From: Microbacterium lacus
GTDB taxonomy: Bacteria; Actinomycetota; Actinomycetes; Actinomycetales; Microbacteriaceae
Direction of reading: 5' to 3'
Assembly (NCBI RefSeq): GCF_002812805.1
Contig: NZ_NMUM01000005.1
Coordinates: forward strand, 310,001 to 374,000
Length of the DNA stretch: 64,000 bases
Shown one piece after another: positions 37,999 through 46,296 of this stretch. Within the stretch, counting starts at the first letter, position 1. The number at the start of each line of letters is the position of its first letter. A program made the position numbers and the translations under genes. The notes below the pieces were generated by a model. The model ran no database searches. It was not told where the DNA came from and saw nothing but the letters and a program-made list of their open reading frames with translations.

Positions 37999-38238
37999 AT
38001 GACGCTTGTCACGACGATCCTGGCCGCGGCCGAAGAGGGTCACCACGGCAACGTCGCGCTGGAGACGGTGGTTTTCTTCTTCATCGCCATCGCGGTCTTC
38101 GCAGCTCTCGGTCTTGTGGTCTTCTCCTACCGCGACGTGGCGAACCGCCACGCGGGCAAGGCTCAGGCGTTCGCCCAGAGCCACGGCACGGCAGCTGATC
38201 ACGGGGCAATCGATCACGGGACGGCGAGCGGCCACTAG
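37999..38238 (+). CDS. Small single-span membrane protein between proA and nadD
   Basis: 79 aa; family not recognised. ATG 37999 has CGGAG at a good distance, better than ATG 37993. One hydrophobic segment ([19 protein letters not shown]) at about 22-41 is followed by a cytoplasmic-looking, His-rich tail ([14 protein letters not shown]). A TAGACT hexamer at 37958-37963 may start a transcript for this gene, nadD and rsfS. Confidence 0.75.
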   Translation: MTLVTTILAAAEEGHHGNVALETVVFFFIAIAVFAALGLVVFSYRDVANRHAGKAQAFAQSHGTAADHGAIDHGTASGH

Positions 38239-38245
38239 GTCGGGC

Positions 38246-38848
38246 ATGACGACGGACGCAGGGGAGCGGCCCCGGATCGGGGTGATGGGCGGCACGTTCG
38301 ATCCCATCCACCACGGTCACCTGGTCGCCGCCAGCGAGGTCGCAAGCCACCTCGGCCTCGACGAGGTCATCTTCGTTCCGACGGGAACGCCCTGGCAGAA
38401 GCAGAAAGTCAGCGATAGCGAACATCGTTACCTGATGACGGTCATCGCGACCGCTTCCAACCCGGGATTTACGGTCAGCCGCGTCGATATCGATCGTGGT
38501 GGCCCGACCTACACGATCGACACGTTGCGCGATCTTCGGACGCTACGGCCCGATGCAGACCTTTTTTTCATCTCGGGCGCGGACGCGGTAGCGCAGATTC
38601 TCAGTTGGAGGGACCATGATGAGCTGTGGAACCTCGCGCACTTCGTCGCCGTGAGTCGCCCCGGACATGTCCTGGACACCGGGGGACTTCCGAGTGAGGT
38701 CGTGAGTCAACTCGAGATTCCCGCACTCGCGATTTCGTCGACGGACTGTCGCGAGCGAGTCCACCGGGGTGACCCGGTGTGGTATCTCGTTCCTGACGGG
38801 GTCGTTCAATACATCAGCAAGCATCATCTCTATCGGAGCAACGCATGA
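38246..38848 (+). CDS. nadD: Nicotinate-nucleotide adenylyltransferase
   Basis: 200 aa. Makes deamido-NAD from nicotinate mononucleotide and ATP. The nucleotidyltransferase motif [11 protein letters not shown] spans residues 15-25 and the second ATP-contact motif [10 protein letters not shown] lies near 167. A start at ATG 38285 would remove 13 poorly conserved residues. It overlaps the next gene (ATGA) and leads to rsfS, the usual order. Confidence 0.95.
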   Translation: MTTDAGERPRIGVMGGTFDPIHHGHLVAASEVASHLGLDEVIFVPTGTPWQKQKVSDSEHRYLMTVIATASNPGFTVSRVDIDRGGPTYTIDTLRDLRTLRPDADLFFISGADAVAQILSWRDHDELWNLAHFVAVSRPGHVLDTGGLPSEVVSQLEIPALAISSTDCRERVHRGDPVWYLVPDGVVQYISKHHLYRSNA

Positions 38849-39957
38849 GCACACCCGAGCAGCCGCTGACGCGGAAGAAGCTCCGCGAACTGCACGCGAC
38901 CGGGTCACTTCCCGTTCAGAACGAGGCGTCGAACGCGGACGATGAGATCGACGAAGACACCTACGTCGCGGCCACTCCGCCGCCTGCTGCCCCGCTCGCG
39001 CGCGCAGCCACTCCTGCCTTCACCCCGCCGGCGCCCATGCCCGACGCCCACGTCGATCTGGGCGTCTCGCCCCTGACCCGTCGGCAGGCGCGCGAGCAGG
39101 AGCGCATCCGCACGGCGTCCGTCCCCGTCATCACGCCCGATGTCATCGCCGCCCAGATGCCTGTCTCGGCTCTCGGCGAGCCCGCCCCGGCGCGGTACAC
39201 GCCGTTCTCGGCACCCGCCGCCTCCGGCGCTGCAGTTGCCGAACCCGCGGTGAAGGACAAGAAGTCCGATGACAAGAAGTCGGATGACAAGAAGTCGGAT
39301 GACAAGAAGTCGGATGACAAGAAGTCCGATGGCAAGAAAGCGGATGCCAAGAAGGCGGATGCGACGAAGGACCCTGATGCCGAGGCATCCGATTCTTCCC
39401 GTGACGACAGCTCGCACGACGACGACAACGCACGCGGCATCGACGCGGCGCCCGTCGCGACGGTCGACCCGCAGTTCGGTGCACACCTGCTGAAGGACGA
39501 AGAGATCTCGACGAAGCTGCCTGCTTCGTTCGATGAGCTCATCGTCCGGAACTCGTCGTCGAAGGGGGCGATCGGTGCGTCGAGCGCGTTGATCCTGTCG
39601 CAGACGCCCAACATGCCCCCGCTGTCCGGCCCCGTGAATGCGACGGGTGAGGTGCTCATCACGGGCACGTTCCATCTGCCCGACGGTCTCGGATCCGCCG
39701 GTGGCGACCCGCGTTCGACGGACGGCAAAGACGTCGATTCGGTTCTCATCGACGGTGAACTGCCCGCTTCGTCCTCGCCGACGCCCATCGCCGCGAGTGC
39801 CGCGATCAGCACGGTGCGCGGCACGGGCGAAATCATCCGCCCGCCGGCGCCCGAAAAGGGCGGCCGACTCCTTTTCTCCCTGGCGATCACGGCGGGCGTT
39901 CTGGCGCTCGCGCTCGTGGGCGTCCTCATCCTCGCTTTCGTGAATGGTGCTCTTTAA
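38845..39957 (+). CDS. C-tail-anchored protein with DKKSD repeats, unknown function
   Basis: 370 aa; not recognised beyond its place between nadD and rsfS. The N-terminus ([16 protein letters not shown]) is followed by a Pro/Ala-rich linker. Seven five-residue units of type DKKSD span residues 138-172, then comes an acidic Ser/Asp stretch. A more ordered part at about 205-300 precedes one hydrophobic segment near the end ([21 protein letters not shown]), with almost nothing after it. It is probably a membrane-tethered, largely disordered cytoplasmic protein. ATGA junction with nadD and one-base overlap with rsfS. Confidence 0.85.
   Translation: MSTPEQPLTRKKLRELHATGSLPVQNEASNADDEIDEDTYVAATPPPAAPLARAATPAFTPPAPMPDAHVDLGVSPLTRRQAREQERIRTASVPVITPDVIAAQMPVSALGEPAPARYTPFSAPAASGAAVAEPAVKDKKSDDKKSDDKKSDDKKSDDKKSDGKKADAKKADATKDPDAEASDSSRDDSSHDDDNARGIDAAPVATVDPQFGAHLLKDEEISTKLPASFDELIVRNSSSKGAIGASSALILSQTPNMPPLSGPVNATGEVLITGTFHLPDGLGSAGGDPRSTDGKDVDSVLIDGELPASSSPTPIAASAAISTVRGTGEIIRPPAPEKGGRLLFSLAITAGVLALALVGVLILAFVNGAL
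39256..39360 (+). repeat. Seven tandem 15-bp units inside the C-tail-anchored gene
   Basis: Units of GACAAGAAGTCGGAT type run head to tail. The first five differ only at one third-codon position (C/G); units six and seven diverge to GGCAAGAAAGCGGAT and GCCAAGAAGGCGGAT. The near identity at silent positions implies recent expansion by slippage or recombination, so copy number may vary between strains. Confidence 0.9.
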
Positions 39958-40340
39958 TGCCCGCAACTGAACAAGCACGTGAACTCGTGCAGATCGCTTC
40001 GGCCGTCGCCGATGCCAAGGGCGGCGAGGATCTGGTCGCACTGGATGTCTCGGGCCCGCTCCCGCTCGTCGACGCCTTCCTGCTCGTCACGGGGCGCAAC
40101 GAGCGCAACGTCGGTGCGATCGCCGACGCGATCGAGGACCGACTGCACGAGGCTGGCGTCAAGCGTCTGCGCCGTGAGGGACGTCAGGAGGGCCGCTGGG
40201 TCCTGCTCGACTTCGGTGACCTCGTCGTGCACGTCTTCCACGAGCAGGAGCGCGTGTACTACGGGCTCGAGCGTCTGTGGAAGGACTGCCCGGTCATTCC
40301 GATCGAGCTCCCGACCCCGGCCGCCGCGGCAGCCGAGTAG
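39957..40340 (+). CDS. rsfS: Ribosome silencing factor RsfS
   Basis: 127 aa. Binds L14 on the 50S subunit and blocks subunit joining in slow growth. VDAFLLVTGRNERNVGAIADAIED, RREGRQEGRWVLLDFGDLVVHVFH and YYGLERLW match the family. It starts one base inside the previous stop and ends the nadD cluster. Confidence 0.96.
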   Translation: MPATEQARELVQIASAVADAKGGEDLVALDVSGPLPLVDAFLLVTGRNERNVGAIADAIEDRLHEAGVKRLRREGRQEGRWVLLDFGDLVVHVFHEQERVYYGLERLWKDCPVIPIELPTPAAAAAE

Positions 40341-40443
40341 GCCTCGCGCGTTCCGCGCGGTTGCGGCATCCGTCCCGATTCGAGTGGACGCTTCGGATGT
40401 AGTAATCTAGCGGGGTTGCCCTGGCTCGTCCGGGGTAGTGTTT

Positions 40444-40516
40444 GGGCCTGTGGCGCAGCTGGTAGCGCACCTGCATGGCATGCAGGGGGTCAGGGGTTCG
40501 AGTCCCCTCAGGTCCA
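40444..40516 (+). tRNA. tRNA-Ala (anticodon GGC)
   Basis: Acceptor GGGCCTG pairs with CAGGTCC and includes the G3:U70 wobble, the alanine identity element. The D-arm is GCGCAGCTGGTAGCGC, the anticodon arm CCTGC-ATGGCAT-GCAGG and the T-arm AGGGGTTCGAGTCCCCT. CCA is not encoded. TAATCT at about 40400-40405 could be its -10 hexamer. Confidence 0.96.
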
Positions 40517-40525
40517 CAACATTTC

Positions 40526-40558
40526 GACAAGCGCCTCCTCGCGGGGCGTTTGTCATTT
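40526..40558 (+). terminator. Intrinsic terminator after tRNA-Ala
   Basis: A 10-bp stem with one G:U pair (GACAAGCGCC 40526-40535 with GGCGTTTGTC 40545-40554) and an ATTTC tail begin 10 nt after the tRNA end. Confidence 0.75.
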
Positions 40559-40652
40559 CATCGGCACACGGGTCGTTATCCCGTCAATACCTGACCTTTT
40601 TCGCCCCGCTCTGAAACGATGAGGCGACGGTGAGTGGGAGCGAGGAACGAAT

Positions 40653-40868
40653 GTGGCCGAGGAACTTTCGACCGGTGACCGCGTGAGCTGGGGCACTCCG
40701 CAGGGACGCACCCGCGGAACGGTGGTGGAGCGAAAAACGAGCGACTTCGCGTTCGCCGGTCAGCACTTCACCGCGACGTCCGACGAGCCGGCGTACATCG
40801 TGGAGTCCGAGAAAAGCGGGAAACAGGCCGCGCACAAACGCTCGGCTCTGCGCAAGCTGAAGAGCTGA
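40653..40868 (+). CDS. DUF2945 / TUDOR-like small protein
   Basis: 71 aa. STGDRVSWGTPQGRTRGTVV and DEPAYIVESEKSGKQAAHKRSALRKL match the DUF2945 family (a small SH3/Tudor-like beta barrel). The function is unknown; in fungi the domain is called hypervirulence-associated, which says little for bacteria. GTG 40653 is preceded by a weak GAGGAA site. Confidence 0.85.
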   Translation: MAEELSTGDRVSWGTPQGRTRGTVVERKTSDFAFAGQHFTATSDEPAYIVESEKSGKQAAHKRSALRKLKS

Positions 40869-40940
40869 CGCGTTCTGAGGTCGGGCTCGGGCTCGCGCGG
40901 GTCTCCTCGGTTATCGGGCGCCCGCGATAACGTCGCTCGT

Positions 40941-41666
40941 GTGACCTTGCTCTCGAACGATGCCGTGACGCAGTTCGCCGTGTTGGATGCGCTCTTGGCG
41001 GGCGCCTATGAAACGGGGATGCCTGTGGCCGACGCGCTCCGCGCCGGTGACTTCGGGATCGGATGCTGCGACCGCCTCGGCGGCGAAGTGGTGATCGTCG
41101 ACGGGCGGGCGTACGAGTGCACCGTCGACGGTCCGCCGACGCAGATGGCAGAGACGGACATCCTGCCGTTCGTGGATGTCGCGCCCCTCCCGGACGTCAT
41201 CTCGACGCGGGTCGAGATGCTCGATCTCGCGGGGTTGACCGCGCAGGTCGAAGGAGTGCTGCTGAGTCGGAACCTGTTCCATACCGTGCGGATCGACGGG
41301 ATGATGGCCTCGGTGCGCGTGCGGGTGACGCCGAGACAGCACCACCCGCTTCCGCCTCTGACCGAGGTGACTCGTGAGCAGGTCGAGACCGTGCTGACCG
41401 AACGGACCGGAACGCTGGTGGGGTTCTGGGCGCCGCGGATCTATCAGGGCATCGCGGTTGCTGGACTGCACCTGCACTTCTTGGCCGAGGACCGGCTCGA
41501 CGGCGGACACGTGCTGGACGTTACGGTCGGCGCGGGGGAGCTGCGCATCGCCGCGTTCGCTCGGCTCGACCTGCACCTGCGCGTCGATGAGCTGTTCTTA
41601 CGGACCGAGCTGACCCACGACGCCGACCACCGCATCGTGGCGGTCGAGGGTGGCGCCGCGGGCTGA
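40941..41666 (+). CDS. budA: Alpha-acetolactate decarboxylase
   Basis: 241 aa. Converts alpha-acetolactate to acetoin. The zinc His are H177, H179 and H190 (LHLHF, GGHVLD) with the same 2- and 11-residue spacing as the Bacillus enzyme. FWAPRIYQGIAVAG precedes them and the N-terminal GGEVVIVDGRAYEC block is typical. GTG 40941 start. No acetolactate synthase or butanediol dehydrogenase lies nearby, so it may divert acetolactate made for valine synthesis. Confidence 0.93.
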   Translation: MTLLSNDAVTQFAVLDALLAGAYETGMPVADALRAGDFGIGCCDRLGGEVVIVDGRAYECTVDGPPTQMAETDILPFVDVAPLPDVISTRVEMLDLAGLTAQVEGVLLSRNLFHTVRIDGMMASVRVRVTPRQHHPLPPLTEVTREQVETVLTERTGTLVGFWAPRIYQGIAVAGLHLHFLAEDRLDGGHVLDVTVGAGELRIAAFARLDLHLRVDELFLRTELTHDADHRIVAVEGGAAG

Positions 41667-41683
41667 GGTGCCCGCCGCTCAGT

Positions 41684-41713
41684 GCGTTTCGACTCGCTGC
41701 GCTCGCTCAACGA
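41684..41713. repeat. Dispersed element copy (TTTCGACTCGCTGCGCTCGC type)
   Basis: A single copy in the 62-bp gap between the convergent acetolactate decarboxylase and ROK genes. Its half-palindromic sequence may act as a weak terminator. Confidence 0.7.
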
Positions 41714-41728
41714 GCGGTGCTCGCGGGG

Positions 41729-42943
41729 TCAGACGGCGAGAGAGCGTTCCAGCGGTGTGAGGGCCAGGATGCCCGAACGCGCCAGCTCGATGGCTGCCGA
41801 GACGGCGCCCGTCGAGACGACATCGCCTCCGAGGTTGGATGCGACGAGCTCAGGCGGCGGCACGTGGAGCGCGCCGGAGAGTCCGGCCCGGGCGGCAACG
41901 AGCACGTCCGCGATGCCGGCGGACACGGCGCCAGAGATGACGATCATCCGCGGGTCGAGCAGACTCGCGAAGACGCCGGTGACGCGCGCGAGCATCTGGC
42001 CGACGCGGTCCACGATGGTCAGGGCGAACTCGTCGCCGGAAGCCGCGAGCTCGAAGACGACACGTCCCGTCACTTCGCTCGGTGGAATACCGACCAGCGG
42101 ATGCTCCAGCGGTACCTCACCCGCGGCGATGGCCTCGCGCGCCCACTCCGCTGCCCGGTACCCGAGTCCCCACGCTCCCTCGACGCCCGAGACCTGGTCG
42201 AAGGCGATCATCTCGCCGACGCCGCCGTGAGCGCCTCGCAAGAGGCGCCCATCCACGACGACCCCCGCTCCGAGGCGTTCGCCGGCGAGAAGCGTGACGT
42301 AGTCGCGGCATCCTCGGGCAACGCCCAGGCTGCCCTCGGCGACGGCCGCGAGCGAGGCGTCGTTCTCGACGCGTACGAGCGGAACCCAGGCGCGGAACAT
42401 GTCGATCAGGTCCGGATTCATCCGCTGCCAGAAACCGTCGTGATGCGTGGGGGAGACGCCCTCCGAATCCACGGGGGCCGGAACGCCGGCGCAGAGGGCG
42501 ATGACGTCGCCACGCTCGAGGCCCGCTACCCCGAGCGCATCGTCCACCGCGGTCGCCATCACGGCGCGACGTCGGGAGATGGAGTCGTCGTCGAGCATGA
42601 GATGTTCACGTGCGAGGACTGCGCCGCGCAAGTCCGCGATGGTCGTCGTCACGTGCGCGCGACCCGCATCGAGTCCGACGACCACGCCGGCGTCCGCACA
42701 GAATTCGAAGCGGCGTGCCGGTCGGCCCTTGCTGTAGTCGCCCACCTCGCGGGCATTGGGGAGTTCCCTGATCAGAGCACGTTCGACCAATTCGTCGAGC
42801 GCGTCGATCGTGGTGGAACGGGTCAGGCCGACCGCTGGCATCGCCTCGCCCGCGGTGAAGGATTCGGCGTCCCACGCGTAGTGGAGCAGTGCGTCGAGGC
42901 TGGCGCGGCGCGGGGCCGAAACCCGCTCGGAGGGCTGTGACAA
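41729..42943 (-). CDS. ROK-family transcriptional regulator
   Basis: 404 aa. An N-terminal winged helix (about 15-75, GLTRSTTIDALDELVERALI) is joined to a sugar-kinase-like ROK domain starting at GLDAGRAHV near 92. The DxGxT-type phosphate loop is altered (LDAGRAHVTT), and the ROK zinc motif CxCGxxGCxE is missing: the matching region reads GVEGAWGLGY. It is therefore a regulator rather than a kinase. Divergent from the sugar ABC operon, which it very likely controls in response to an imported sugar. Confidence 0.92.
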   Translation of the reverse strand: MSQPSERVSAPRRASLDALLHYAWDAESFTAGEAMPAVGLTRSTTIDALDELVERALIRELPNAREVGDYSKGRPARRFEFCADAGVVVGLDAGRAHVTTTIADLRGAVLAREHLMLDDDSISRRRAVMATAVDDALGVAGLERGDVIALCAGVPAPVDSEGVSPTHHDGFWQRMNPDLIDMFRAWVPLVRVENDASLAAVAEGSLGVARGCRDYVTLLAGERLGAGVVVDGRLLRGAHGGVGEMIAFDQVSGVEGAWGLGYRAAEWAREAIAAGEVPLEHPLVGIPPSEVTGRVVFELAASGDEFALTIVDRVGQMLARVTGVFASLLDPRMIVISGAVSAGIADVLVAARAGLSGALHVPPPELVASNLGGDVVSTGAVSAAIELARSGILALTPLERSLAV

Positions 42944-42999
42944 GGGTCTTGACCTTTCGGGTGCTTCCCTGCATTATTGTCCACATCGACTTGATTCGG

Positions 43000-43011
43000 T
43001 AGATAAATCTA
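43000..43011. promoter_or_regulatory. Candidate ROK operator
   Basis: TAGAT-AA-ATCTA is a perfect 5-bp inverted repeat in the 121-bp gap between the ROK gene and the substrate-binding protein gene, within an AT-rich patch unusual for this window. Similar AT-rich palindromes bind other ROK repressors; binding here is inferred. Confidence 0.5.
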
Positions 43012-43064
43012 ATCGGTGTACAAAGACGTACGACCGCCCACGAGGCGGTAGAAGGGACGATGAC

Positions 43065-44327
43065 GTGCCGAGAATACGGTCACATGCGCTACGTCTGACG
43101 GTAGCCGCGCTGGGAATCGCTCTGGCGGGCGGGACGCTCGCAGGATGCTCATCGGGCGGGCCCACCGAGATTCGGTTCCACCTGAGCAAGCCCGAGGCGA
43201 TCCCGTATTTTCGCGAGCTGATCGCGGAGTACAACTCGTCGCAGGACGACGTGCGCGTCGTCTTCGACACCTCCTCGAACCTGCAGGCGGGCTTTCTGCG
43301 CGGCAACCCGCCCGATCTCGGCCTGTTGAACTACAACATGGAGATGTCGCGCTTCATGGAGCGCGGCGCCCTCAGCGACCTGAGCGACATGCCCGAGGCC
43401 GACCGGATCCTGCCGGAGGTGCAAGAACTCGTCGACCAGTACGCGACCTACCCCGGGCGCACGAGCGTGCTGCCGTACTCGGTCATGGCGGCATCCGTCA
43501 TCTACAACGTCGACATCTTCGAGCAGCAGGGTCTCGAGGTTCCGCAGACGTGGGACGAGCTGATCGCGGTGTGCGACCAGCTGCAGGCCGCCGGTATCAC
43601 CCCGTTCTACGGCACCTTCAAGGACCCCTGGACGGTTGCTCAGGGATGGTTCGACTACACCGTCGGCGGCAGCGTCGACGTCGCGGCGTTCTACGACGAG
43701 ATGAACGAACTCGGCACCGAGGTCGGTCCCGATTCCCCCGTCTCGTTCGAGCGGACCCTGCTCGAGCCGGTCGACCGGATGACCATGCTCGCCGAAACGT
43801 ACACCAACCCCGATGCGGCGAGCCGCGGATACGGGGACGGCAACCTCGCCTTCGCGCAGGGGCAGGCGGCCATGTACCTGCAGGGGCCGTGGGCGTTCGG
43901 CGAGATCGCGAAGACGTCGCCCGACATGAACCTCGGCACGTTCCCGCTGCCCATGACGGATGACCCGGACGACCTCGAGGTGCGCGTCAACATCGACCTG
44001 GCCGCGTGGATCCCTGAGGCCTCGCGTCATCAGGCAGAAGCGCGCGAATTCCTGTCGTACCTGTTCCAGAAGGACGTCATGGATGCCTACAACGCGGCGC
44101 AGCTCGGTTACGGCACGACGACGGATGCGGCACCCGTCACCGATCCGCGGATCATCGGCATGAAGGAGTTCTACGACGAGGCCCGCTTCTACCAGGGCGC
44201 GTCGAAGGCCATTCCGCTGACCATCCCCACCGAGAACTACATGCAGGGCATCGTGACGGGCGCCGATGCCGAGCGCACGTTGCGCGTCATGGATGCCGAC
44301 TGGGCGCGACTCGCGCTGCGCCAGTAA
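43065..44327 (+). CDS. Sugar ABC transporter substrate-binding lipoprotein
   Basis: 420 aa. The signal peptide ends in a lipobox LAGC with Cys28, so the protein is membrane-anchored outside. The rest is a type-1 extracellular solute-binding protein of the sugar (MalE/UgpB-like) class, with VIYNVDIFEQQGLEVPQTWDEL near 145 and MYLQGPWAFGEI near 270. GTG 43065 start with an AGGGA site. First gene of an operon with two permeases and a GH13 enzyme; the sugar is probably an alpha-glucoside. Confidence 0.94.
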   Translation: MPRIRSHALRLTVAALGIALAGGTLAGCSSGGPTEIRFHLSKPEAIPYFRELIAEYNSSQDDVRVVFDTSSNLQAGFLRGNPPDLGLLNYNMEMSRFMERGALSDLSDMPEADRILPEVQELVDQYATYPGRTSVLPYSVMAASVIYNVDIFEQQGLEVPQTWDELIAVCDQLQAAGITPFYGTFKDPWTVAQGWFDYTVGGSVDVAAFYDEMNELGTEVGPDSPVSFERTLLEPVDRMTMLAETYTNPDAASRGYGDGNLAFAQGQAAMYLQGPWAFGEIAKTSPDMNLGTFPLPMTDDPDDLEVRVNIDLAAWIPEASRHQAEAREFLSYLFQKDVMDAYNAAQLGYGTTTDAAPVTDPRIIGMKEFYDEARFYQGASKAIPLTIPTENYMQGIVTGADAERTLRVMDADWARLALRQ

Positions 44328-44369
44328 CAACGCTCACGCGATACCCAACGAAGGGAAGCGACACACAAC

Positions 44370-45311
44370 ATGGCCACGACAACGGCGACTCTGATCACGC
44401 CAAAAACCCGCGGGCGCACCGCCGCACCCGCGGATACGAAGGTGCCTCGAAAGCGGCGCAAGGTCGAGGGGGTCTACTACTTCTTCCTCCTGCCGAGCCT
44501 CATCCTCTTCAGCCTCGCGATCACCCTGCCGGCGATCGTCGGGATCTTCTTCAGTTTCACCAACTCGATCGGGTTCGGCGACTGGGAGTTCATCGGGCTC
44601 ATCAATTACATCGCGCTCTTCTCCGACCCCGCGATCCTGCAGAGCTACCTGTTCACCTTCGGATTCGCGACCGTGACGGTGCTGGCGGTTAACGTGCTCG
44701 CGTTCCTGCTGGCGGTGGGACTGACCTCGCGCATCCGCTTCAAGACCGCGCTCCGGACGATCTTCGTGATCCCGATGGTGATCTCGGGAATCGTCATCGC
44801 GTTCGTCTTCAACTTCCTGTTCTCGAACTCGGTGCCGGCCCTCGGGCAGGCCGTGGGAGTCGGATGGCTGAGCGAGAGCATCCTCGCCAACCCCGACCTC
44901 GCCTGGGTCGCCGTCGTGATCGTGACCGCGTGGCAGGCGATCCCGGGCACGCTGCTGATCTACATCGCCGGGCTGCTGTCCATCCCCGGCGACGTCTACG
45001 AGGCGGCCGAACTCGACGGTGCCGGCAAGCGCCAGCAGTTGTGGCGCATCACCCTGCCGCTCGTCGCCGGATACGTGGTGATCAACGTCATCCTCGGCTT
45101 CAAGAACTTCCTGAACGCCTACGACATCATCGTCGGTCTGACCAACGGCGGTCCGGGTACCTCCACCCGAAGCATCGCGATGACGATCGTGACGGGCTTC
45201 ACCGGTGGCGACTACGCCTACCAGATGGCGAACGCGACGATCTTCTTCGTCATCGTCGTCGCGATCTCGCTCATTCAGCTGCGGCTGACGCGCGGAAGGA
45301 ACGTGTTCTGA
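44370..45311 (+). CDS. Sugar ABC transporter permease (MalF-like)
   Basis: 313 aa. About six membrane segments. The EAA loop that contacts the ATPase reads YEAAELDGAGKRQQLWRIT, with the expected Gly. A basic N-terminus (PRKRRKVEG) precedes the first helix. Its stop overlaps the next start by one base. No ATPase gene is in the cluster; actinobacterial sugar importers often share one MsmK-type ATPase encoded elsewhere. Confidence 0.94.
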   Translation: MATTTATLITPKTRGRTAAPADTKVPRKRRKVEGVYYFFLLPSLILFSLAITLPAIVGIFFSFTNSIGFGDWEFIGLINYIALFSDPAILQSYLFTFGFATVTVLAVNVLAFLLAVGLTSRIRFKTALRTIFVIPMVISGIVIAFVFNFLFSNSVPALGQAVGVGWLSESILANPDLAWVAVVIVTAWQAIPGTLLIYIAGLLSIPGDVYEAAELDGAGKRQQLWRITLPLVAGYVVINVILGFKNFLNAYDIIVGLTNGGPGTSTRSIAMTIVTGFTGGDYAYQMANATIFFVIVVAISLIQLRLTRGRNVF

Positions 45312-46228
45312 TGACTGTTCAACCAGCCCTGGCGGTCGAGGACATCGACGCCGAACGAACACTCGCGGGCGACTCGCCGCGCAAGGCCAGCCGTGGTCGA
45401 TCCGCCATGGAGCGGGTCAACTGGTCGAACACAATCGTGCTCGCGCTGTGCACCATCACGGTTCTCATTCCGCTCTACGTGACCCTCTCGATGGCGTTCA
45501 AGACGCAGTCGCAGGCGGTCGACGGCAATGCGTTCTCGCTGCCGAACCCGTTCAGCGTCGAGGGTTTCGTCACCGCCTGGAACCTCACGAACTTCCCGCT
45601 GGCTTTCACGGTGTCGGTGCTCATCACGGCGGGGACCGTGGTCGGCACGATCGTGCTGGCCGCATGGGCGTCCTTCGCGATCTCTCGAAACTGGGACCGC
45701 AAGCTCTTCCGGTATTCGTTCTACTACCTGCTGGCGGCGATGTTCCTGCCGTTCCCCGTCGTCGCGCTGCCGCAGATCCAGCTGACCGGACTGCTGGGCC
45801 TCGACAACCCCGCCGGGGTCGCGCTGTTGCACATCATGTTCCAGCTGAGCTTCAGCATCCTGCTCTTCACGGCCTTCTTGCGGTCGATCCCGGCGGAGCT
45901 GGAGGAGAGCGCTCGGATCGACGGCGCGTCCACCTGGCAGACGTTCTGGCGGCTGATCTTCCCGTTGCTCGCTCCGATGAGTGCCACGGTCGGCATCTTC
46001 GCCTTCCTCGCCTCGTGGAACGACTTCATGATGCCGTCGCTGATCATCTCGGACCCCGGGCTGCAGACCCTCCCGGTCGTCCAGAGCATCTTCCAGACGC
46101 AGTTCAGCAACAACTACAACGTCTCGTTCGCGTCGTACCTGATGGCGATGGCGCCGGCGATCGTCGTCTATCTCTTCACCCAGCGCTGGGTGATGGAGGG
46201 CGTGACCCAGGGCGCCGTCAAGGGCTGA
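45311..46228 (+). CDS. Sugar ABC transporter permease (MalG-like)
   Basis: 305 aa. The second permease, about six membrane segments, EAA loop EESARIDGASTWQTFWRLI. A 45-residue hydrophilic N-terminus precedes the first helix. ATG 45311 sits in TGATG with the first permease. It ends 68 bp before the GH13 gene, which has its own ribosome binding site. Confidence 0.94.
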   Translation: MTVQPALAVEDIDAERTLAGDSPRKASRGRSAMERVNWSNTIVLALCTITVLIPLYVTLSMAFKTQSQAVDGNAFSLPNPFSVEGFVTAWNLTNFPLAFTVSVLITAGTVVGTIVLAAWASFAISRNWDRKLFRYSFYYLLAAMFLPFPVVALPQIQLTGLLGLDNPAGVALLHIMFQLSFSILLFTAFLRSIPAELEESARIDGASTWQTFWRLIFPLLAPMSATVGIFAFLASWNDFMMPSLIISDPGLQTLPVVQSIFQTQFSNNYNVSFASYLMAMAPAIVVYLFTQRWVMEGVTQGAVKG

Positions 46229-46296
46229 CGCCCCGGCGACGCGGGACAGAAACCCGCACCGCACCGCACAACCTCGATGAAAGGACCCGTTCTCTG

